A stretch of 64,000 nucleotides of DNA from Undaria pinnatifida (Eukaryota; Sar; Phaeophyceae; Laminariales; Alariaceae): NCBI GenBank assembly GCA_012845835.1, contig JABAKD010000025.1:21353923-21417922 (forward strand). Reading direction: 5' to 3'. Under the pieces are notes generated by a model. The model ran no database searches and had not been told where the DNA came from. It was given only the letters and a program-made list of their open reading frames with translations. The stretch's first letter is position 1, and each line of letters starts with the position of its first letter. The position numbers were made by a program, and so were the translations under genes. Shown in pieces: positions 35,401-44,400 of this stretch.

Positions 35401-38400
35401 TGCTTGCCACATACGAATTACTCGTTGTTGTCGTACCGACGACTCCGTTCACACCAGCGGCCTTGGCATTCTCGCGTGAGTCGTGCTCGTCAACAGCACG
35501 TCCCTGCGGCGTGGTCCCCGCAGCAGCCATCACACTAGAGTCACGGCGTTTTGCTGTTTGCCGACGTTCAACATCATTGGCCTCAATTAGAGCTTGGTCC
35601 CGTTGCTACTTGGCAATAATGTTGAACAACGCGTCAGGGTTATACGTTACGAGGTCGAAACGAATATTTTTTTCCATCTTGCGGCGAAACTCGATTGGCT
35701 CAATTCCCGCCGCTATTGCCTCGACCAGCACCTTGCCATGCTTCAGCGTGTATTGCCGACCGTCGGGCCTCACCACCCGCTGTCAGCAAGGTATTTCCGC
35801 AAGGCATGTTTTTGCATAAACACCCTGCTATCCACCGGCGCGCTTGCATCCAGCTTCAGCACACGCAATATTTAATTGCAAAAAATCTTCATCACTCGTC
35901 TGCTGTATATCAACGCCAGCAAACCTTTTGAGCCCGTGCATTAGCTCCCCCTCGGAGAGGTCGACCCGGGGCTTGCCATCGTAGAACTCATCAGCCACCA
36001 TCATTTGGGTCGCCGAATCTACCAGCTCTCGCCTCCTCGCTAGTACCCGGTCTCCTCCATCTTGGTTTGTGATATGCATCTGATACTCATACTCCGAGTA
36101 GGCAACAAGAATTTCGCGCATATCTTCGAAGGTAACAACATCACCACCCAACCTAGGCAGTCTATTTCCCTCAATCGTCACCTTGATTCGCGGCTTCAGC
36201 CGGCCGCGGCCTCGGCCTTTACCTCTCGGGTTGCCCCAGCTTGCAGAATGGACTCCGTCAGCGCCCTGCGTTCGTGCTCCCCTTGCTGCTGTAGGGTCTT
36301 CCATTGCGTTCGGCTGATGTCCCTCACCAGCACGCAAAACAGTGCTTTCTGGCCTCCGAAAAGCAAACTAGTCACGTTTTGGGAAATAAGCAGAACTTAA
36401 CCTATTCAACTGAATTGTACCGACTCGCGCGACCGCGGGTCCGGTGGTTTCAGCTCCGAGGACTTCCCCTCGTAGGCTCAGAGTGCGTTTGTCCACAATC
36501 CAATAGTTCGTTCGTTATCACACGGAGAAGTGACATGCCATCGGCCATGGACCTTCTCGTTTGAAATATCAAGATCTCAATAGCTCACGAAAACGCCAAT
36601 GATGACAATTGAAGTCCCCGGCAAAATGTATCCAACCATTTTATGTAAGGTAAAATGCCCAATGATACGACCACCGTGGTACAAAAGTAAAAAAACAATC
36701 CGCCGACGACTTCGGATTAGGAAGCCCCGTCATTTCGGCGACGTTCGGGCGAACAAGTGCTAAGCTCTATCGTAGCACGGGTTTGCCTAACTGCTGTTGG
36801 TGGAGCCGGAGCAGCTCAGCTAGAGGGCGTGACACGCGCTCTCTGACACTGCTGTGGACCGCCGTCGACGTCCACCTTACCACTCTCCGTTAGCCGTACA
36901 ACAAACGGTGAATACCCAACACACCATACTACTCCACACCACACCACGCCCTGCAAACCTCACAACACTACGTCTCACCATCACCATCCAACCCAGAAAT
37001 ACGTGGGGTACCTGGGCGACTTTGGCTCCGCGGCACGTCAGGCAAAACATTCAGAACCACATCATCTGTACGGGTCGTGGGAAAGACATTCTACTGTAAA
37101 CATGTGTAAGAAGCCCTAAATACAAATATAACTGCCGAAAACGGACAAGAAGCTTGAGAATGCTCACGGAATGTTTGGTGTCAGGAAAGGCAACGGCCAC
37201 CGTCTTCAGGAAGGCCTCCACCGCCTCCACGCTCCCGGTTTCGGCGGCGACCATCAGCACCGACATGCGTCGCGGTCCGACGCACGACGAGAATACGGCG
37301 GACACCTACGGGTGCATCAAACGAGAAAATAGAACACCATAAAAAGAGGAGTGAGCGACCTACCCATCCTTCTTGAGTACATACCTGCCCCGGCACACAC
37401 GCGAGAACGAAGCATCACATACAGCCAATAAATTCAAACCAAATCCTCCATCTCACAGCTGAAGTATTATTTTTGAGCTTGGATAAACTCGGGGGAAGGC
37501 ACGGAAAGGGTCGGCGGTCGGCGCGCATATCACACACAAGATACACAAGTGGTGGTCGGACAGACACGCAGTAAGGGAGAATAAGGAAGGGGCCTGGAGA
37601 GGTGGAACAGGGGTGTAGAGGTTCGGGTGTTCGTTGGATGCTACTCCCGCGTGCGGGAGAGATGGTACGCTAGCACAAGCGTTGCGAACGAACGGAGCAG
37701 GGTTTGTGCCCTGCTCCCTCTGTTGTCTAACCGAATGAGCCTGTTTTACAACCTGCGAAAAGCTACCGCAGGTGGTGGGGGGGGGGGGGGGGGCGTACTC
37801 ATTTGTTGCTTTCCTGAGTCATTTTACCATTGACCACGCATGCCTTTCTAGACGGAGCACCGTTCCTACACTTCAAACAGAGACACCTCCAACATTTGGG
37901 CGCTCATTACGCTTTTTCCAAATATTTCCATAAAACTGTTTGCTTATCCTATCTCCTTCCTGTTTCGCCGTCTGTGGCCACCATCTATCTCATAAGGTGG
38001 CGATCGTTTCCTCTCTACTCTCTTGAGTCCACCAGACTCTTCCATGTCACATTCGTCCATTTTATTTCCTTATCTTCTACTCTAATACACCCTGTTCCTC
38101 ATCGTAGATACGGTTGGGGGTCACGTCTGGGGCTTATGTTCGGGCAGTGGCTGGGATTCACTCGCGCGAGGGGCTCCCCTGTTCGTTTTGCGGTCTTGAG
38201 CGTTCGTGCTGTTTAATTTTTGCGACATTAGTCTGAAATAAAATAGCTAGCTACGCTGCGCCGGGCAAACCGCCTAACTAATTTGCGTTAGTGGGAAACA
38301 GAGTCCGTCGTGAGAGAGACTCAGCTCTTGTAGTAGTGACTGGGGGGGGGGTAACCCTCTTACCGACGCATTGATTCCCCTCCTCCTGCGGACACACGTC

Positions 38401-41400
38401 GATACACTCGACCACTCCCCCCTCCCGCCCGCCCCCGACTACTGGTCTAGCACGAAAAGACAAGACGCTGCTGTCGTAACGTATTACCTACCCTTTCTTC
38501 CGTGAGCAGGTCGAACATGGCTGCTACAACCGCATTGATCATCGCCCCGCTCCCGCTCTTTGCCGCTTCCACCAGGACGCTCGTTTCGTGGGGGTCTTCG
38601 CTGATATCGAGTGCAATTTCGCCCGCTTTCTGGCAACAAAAACCGGTAGAACACCACCGGCGGGGAGAGGGGGCATCGAGGTTCGACCGCAAGGCGTGAA
38701 ATGTGGGGAGACCAGTTCCTCACTGCAAGGGTACTCCAAGGGTGCCCCAAGGGAACAGGGGATGCTGGCGAGAGGGGCTGCACGCACATGGCTGGTCTGA
38801 GCGACAAGCTGCCGGCAAGGTCCAATCCAGCCCGTCAACGTGCAGAAGCTGCACTCATCGGTGCTCGCTTTTACATCCTGATCCCCCCCCGGCGTAATTC
38901 CACAAACAGCTGCCGCGCCTGATGGCTTCGCACATTCAATATAAATGCTTGCTTTTTCTCTCTTCGTGTTCATGGTATTGCGGGCGGCGGGTATACACCA
39001 CACCGGGCGAAAAACGACGCCGATAATCAAAACAACGGAAACCCAAGTCGAACCACACTCGTAACTTTACGAGGCATTCCACTGCTGTTGAGAGGATTGA
39101 GAGGGCGCATGCCACGTCTGACAGACGGGGGGGGGGGGGGGGGGGAGGGGGGTTCTCAAATACGGAACACTCTCAACTAGGGAACTTTAGCCTTGGTCTT
39201 TGGGAGGGTGACCCAGGGTACGGTAGGGTGGTGACTCTAGGAGTCTCCTTTCGCAGGTGGCGCAGGGTCACCCGCGCGACTAGCCCCCCTGTTCCTTTGG
39301 GGCCTTGTTGCTGGTTCAACCTTGCGATATCACTCCCCAAAGGAACGACAAGCTACGCTGCATCAATTAAATCGCTTAAAGTACTGTTGTCGTGAGGTGT
39401 ACAGAGTCACTCGTGCGATTGGCTCCAACTCGGTAGGTACCCCCCCCCCCCCCCCACCCCATCCCTTCGGAGTGCGTCATCCGTAACGATTGCACGGGCG
39501 GGTGGCGGGCGGGACCCCCCCCATTTCGTCGACAAGGTAGAAGGCTGGGAAAAATACCGCCCCTTTTGGAGTGGATAGCAATACACAGCACGTGCGGATT
39601 TGATCAGTTTCTGAATGTGAGCTTGGCGTAATTTTTGCCGTTCAAAAAGGTGCTGCCACAGACCGCTGTCTCGCGGTTGCCGACGGTTTGTGGACTTTGC
39701 GTCCCAGCTAACTTTCCAAAACTTATTCAGAAGGTCTCCCTCCCTTTTGCCCAAGTTCTACTAGATCGGCGAAACGGGGGTAGTCCCGTCTACCCGTTAG
39801 GTGACACACCAAGGCATGAAACACAATAGCTTTGCGTATCTGAAGGGTTGTGGATCACAGGATTTTGTCGGCCTTAGTTCGATGTTGCTCACCTTCCCCC
39901 CTAACAGCACCGTTGTCGTGGCCTGCCGAAACACTCCGGCGTTCCCGCCCTTGACAGCCATCTTCATCAGATAACGACCCTCGCGTGATGAGATCTTCAA
40001 GCCTTTGGTCTTGATTCCGAGTCGACCCAAAGCAAGACAGACACCAAGCAGGGAAGAGGAGGCGAAGAAGATCAATATAAAAGGTTGCATTGGTATATAC
40101 CTCGTAAATCTCAGCGTACGGGACTAACCACGTGTGCCTTGGCGCGCGCATGGTTGTTCTCTCAATGCACTGGAAATCGTTTCGTTGTTGTCGTTGTCGT
40201 CGTCGTTGTTGTTGTTGTTGTTGTTGTTTTTGTTTTCGTTTTAGTTGTTGTTTTTGTTGTTGTTGTTGTCGCGCGGATACAAATATGCGGGGCTCGGTCC
40301 TAACTCGACTACCAGGTACGGACGAGGTGCGGATTCGGGACACTTCTTCGAAAAGAGGCGGCCTCGGGACGCCTTTCGGCGTTTTTCAGCCAGCATGATC
40401 TCCCCGACATCTTGCTCTGAAACCCCCCCCAATATTTCGCTCTCTCTTAGTTTTTTCTCTCCTAAAAGGCCAGTCGGTCTCGGGCACGCGACAGCAGCAT
40501 GATGGAATAAACCTCATTCTGTATGCTACTTTCTCTTTGCGCCCCGCCAAGGTCCAAAGGCTCCACCGGCCGGCAGCCCACGACACATGCTGCTACTAAT
40601 ACGGCAGAGGTGTATTCATCGTTTTTACCGGTTTCTGAGGATCCTGACAATCTGAGGAGGAGCTTTATAACCCAACGCAGGCTCTTTTCTTATGTTGAGA
40701 AACATTAATTTGCAAGGTTTCCAAGGAAAAATCTCATGGCCTAGGCACCAAAAAAAATGGCAAATTCTAAGATGGCATTCCAGCGATATTCGATATGGTT
40801 GGGTAGGTCTATAAGGAACACCAAAACTCGGGCAAACAATTTCCAAAAAAAACACAATCTATACCGTAGCAGGCGTATCGCCGCCTTCACTCACCACCCC
40901 ACAGCCCCTTGTCTTCTCTCGGTATAGAAAGTGCTGCAGAAATCCTGCTGCATGTGGCATTGTTGGTTGTGCTGCTGCCGCTGCTGCTGCTGCTGCTGTT
41001 GTTGCGGCTGCAACGCGTGTTGCTACTGCCACCATCGGAACGAAACATATGTCCGAGTTGCACACTAGATCAGACCAGCGACCCTCGTCAAGCCTCGGCG
41101 ACTCACCTTGATCTTCATGAGATCGACAACTTCCACGAACATGGCCTCATTTCCTCCCTCCGCTGCTGCCGTCAGCAGCGATCTTCCGTCCTGCCCCTTG
41201 GCCTCGATCAACTCAGCGACCTACAGGCGACCACATGGTATGCTTCTGTTTTTAGGTCTGCTGGGAGGGTAACATGTAGACATGAGTCGTGTGTACCGCC
41301 AGCCAAATGCGCGAGTTGTGAGGACGAACGAGCGGGTGAAACAGGCGTTGCTTTGGGATTCCCGTATCGGCCGACCTACGTCGGTGCGCGTCTTAAACCT

Positions 41401-44400
41401 TTTGGGCGCATGACTCTGAATTGATGTAGGCTTGCCTTTGGGTAATAATAATGGCTATTTTTTTTTCCCGTACGGAGTCTATTACAGCTGCAAATGCTAA
41501 CCATTACCCCCACGGCGACTAACACTAGCACTGCCACTGCCATTGCCACTGCGACACCCTCCCCCGCCCTCACTAATACCAACACCAACACCAGTTCGTT
41601 ACATCTATGACGAACATCGACGAAGTTAACGAGAAAGGTGGCGACAACGACCAGACGTTCACGCCAAGGCGAAACATATATATACATCAATCCACACGTT
41701 CAACGAATGGCATGCGTCACGTTAGAAGGACTCAGTGCGGGAGTCGGTTTTGGTGCCCAATTCATATGCTGCTGCACGCACACATTCGAAAACGTTTTGG
41801 GGAACAATAACGAAAAAATCGCGCTATGACCACACGTAGCATCTATCTATTAATAGACGTCTTCGGCTATTATTTCCATCCTCGTGCCCCCCCCCCCCCC
41901 TCCCCCCCCGGCTCTCTCAATCCCACGTTGGTGCTGCCCCTCTCTCTCCCTGCCCTCAATTTGATTCCAATTAGTCTGTACGCAACAATGCGTATGATTC
42001 TATCGATTTACGTCCCCCCTCCTCTTTGCCCTTCTGCTCTCCCCTCAACACCCTTTTCCCAGCCCAGCCCGTTAGACGATGAGACCATAGCCATTCCATT
42101 TGCGTACCTGGACATTCAGACCCAACGCAACCTTCCACCTCTAGCGCCATATACCAGTGACGGAGAGTACGACCAACGGGTGCTACGCTCTAGGTAGCAG
42201 TGTTTGACCTTTTCTTTCTGAATGCTGGGCTGGGCTCCTTAACCCATTAGTCTAATACAATCGTGGGAAGGGCATTATTGTTTTTCAAACAAAAATTCAA
42301 GGTCCCCCTGCGGGATGGGGTCAACTTGATGTCTGGGGGGCAACGCAAATCGAAATGGGGGAACTCAGCCCTTCGAAATACATTAATGAGGGCCGCTCCG
42401 AGCGAACACAAAAAGTGTCAGGTTTTATGACAGAAAATGAGCTACTGCTTTTGTTACTGCCGTATGCTTCGTGTACCTGGTATGAGGTCCGACCATGTGC
42501 GTTTGATATTTGGGTTGGACGTGAAACTGTTGTTGTCGCGGCCCGATCTCCTGCTGTGCCCCAACCACACAAACGTACACTGTGACTACTGGCACAGACG
42601 CACGAGCTTGAAACACGACCTCTGCATGTGTGCTGAAAGCAGCTTCTGTATACCGACTCTGTGACAACGCACGCCGCCCACGCGTATCTGGTACGCATAG
42701 GTGCTAACAACCATGCACACACACGGAGGCACCGTCTGTGGCTGTCACAAAGAAGAGAGCTCACAGCACGGCTGCTGCGGGACTACAAGTGCTGAGCCTG
42801 GAGGACCATATGTGATGCAGCAGCACAGCAGCAGCGGAGCGACAACGAACACTAACGTGTAGGTTTCCATGTGCTCTGTGCCGCTGGCCAAAACAAGGCA
42901 GGCGGCAGTGTGGACCACGCTCTGTTGGTCTCCCTCGGTGCGACTGTATCCCAAATGCGGTGCAGGGAGCACTACAACCCGGGGAATAGTATCTAGGTTC
43001 CCATCACCCAGGTAGACGGATGGAGGGAGCCAGCTTTGTCACAGTTGAGGTGTGTTACATGTTCAGTGCGAGGTGTACGACATAAGTGACAGCGCTAGGT
43101 GCAACATATATGTATGATGCTCGAACGATGTACTGCTGCTATTGTTGGTGTTGCTGACTGTATGTAACTGTGCCGTATCAGACAGCAGAAGGGAGAGAAA
43201 CGAGTGGGCTGATCTGGTACAGCAGGCGAAATGTCAGAGTACGTTAAAAAAATATGAGAGCGGAGAGGGATGACATGAAATAACAACAAATTGTGGGGTG
43301 TCCATTCAAACCTACTCGACTCAGCGAGGCAGAACGCGACCCTCTGAAGAAATAGTCAGTTCAGGGACGTTGAATGCTCAGAGCAGACCCAGGCTACGGT
43401 AAGGGGGTCCCCTTTTGGGCCTTTTATTTCAGTGGCTAGGGGTCACTCGCGCGAGTAACCCCTTCATTCCTATGCAATCTTACGTTTTCTTTATGTTTTA
43501 CATTGACGAAATCAATCCGCAATGCAAACGTGATCTAAGCTGCGGCAAACCAAGTTCCTAAACCATCTTCATCGGTAAGGTACAGAGCTACTCGTGCGAG
43601 TGGCTCAAACACACCAGTGAAAATGGGGGTAACCCCCCTACCGTAGCCTTGGTCAGCATTGTCACGAAGCTCGGCCGGCATCCCGACATGACCCGTAAAG
43701 TACCGAAGGCCCCCTTGATTGCTCCGCAGCCGAGGGTGGAAGAATACAATTTTGGCCCCGCCGAACAGCATGGCCAAAATCAAATTGTTTATTTTGCGTA
43801 TATATATATATATATATTTGAATACCTACTACTGTACTTGACCATTAGGTTTGTTAATCAATTTTACTTCCAAGTTTACTCACTACCAAGGCATCAGTTT
43901 TGGGGTTTGGTAGAGAGATCCGCGAGTGAGGATTTTCAGAAATCAAACGTTGCACCTTTACCGGCGCGCGTGTCTACCTTACACACACAAGTCCCACCTG
44001 CTGGTTAGTCAGCGTTTTCTGTACGGATTGAAGAACGGCGTGCAGCATGTCCGTGTCTCCTCCGCGGGCCGCAAGCATGACCACCGTTTCCAGCTCTTTG
44101 TCGTCGTTAGTGCGCGAGGCCGACATCTCTTCGATCGTCTGCGCTCTTCCCATGATGCCCAGTACGGCCGACACCGCCCTGGGATCGCCGCTGCTAACCG
44201 CGTCGGGAAGAGATCGGATGGTTTCCTTGAAGGGGACTAGTGCAGGCCGGGGTATGCATGTTCCGTCGCGGAGGGGGATGGGCGGGGGTGTGGATAGATA
44301 AATTGATGGTGGGGTAGGAACGGGGGTGAATCGTACCTGACTGATTGGGACGGCACACGCTTCTGTTCCACTTGAGTAAATCTCGTTCTATACAGTGGAG

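Larger units (their letters stand above)
33059..36683 (-). mobile_element. Internally deleted Ty3/gypsy-type LTR retrotransposon
   Basis: Two direct LTRs (33059-33320 and 36416-36683) begin TGTACCG and end GGTACA, and the flanking 4 bp are AAAG on both sides. On the minus strand the interior reads gag, a CCHC knuckle remnant, retropepsin, the start of the RT region, then directly a chromodomain-like segment. Most of RT, RNase H and the integrase core are missing. The element sits in the intron between channel exons 6 and 7. By eye the LTRs differ at more than two dozen positions plus indels, so the copy is not recent. It can only be non-autonomous. Confidence 0.9.
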
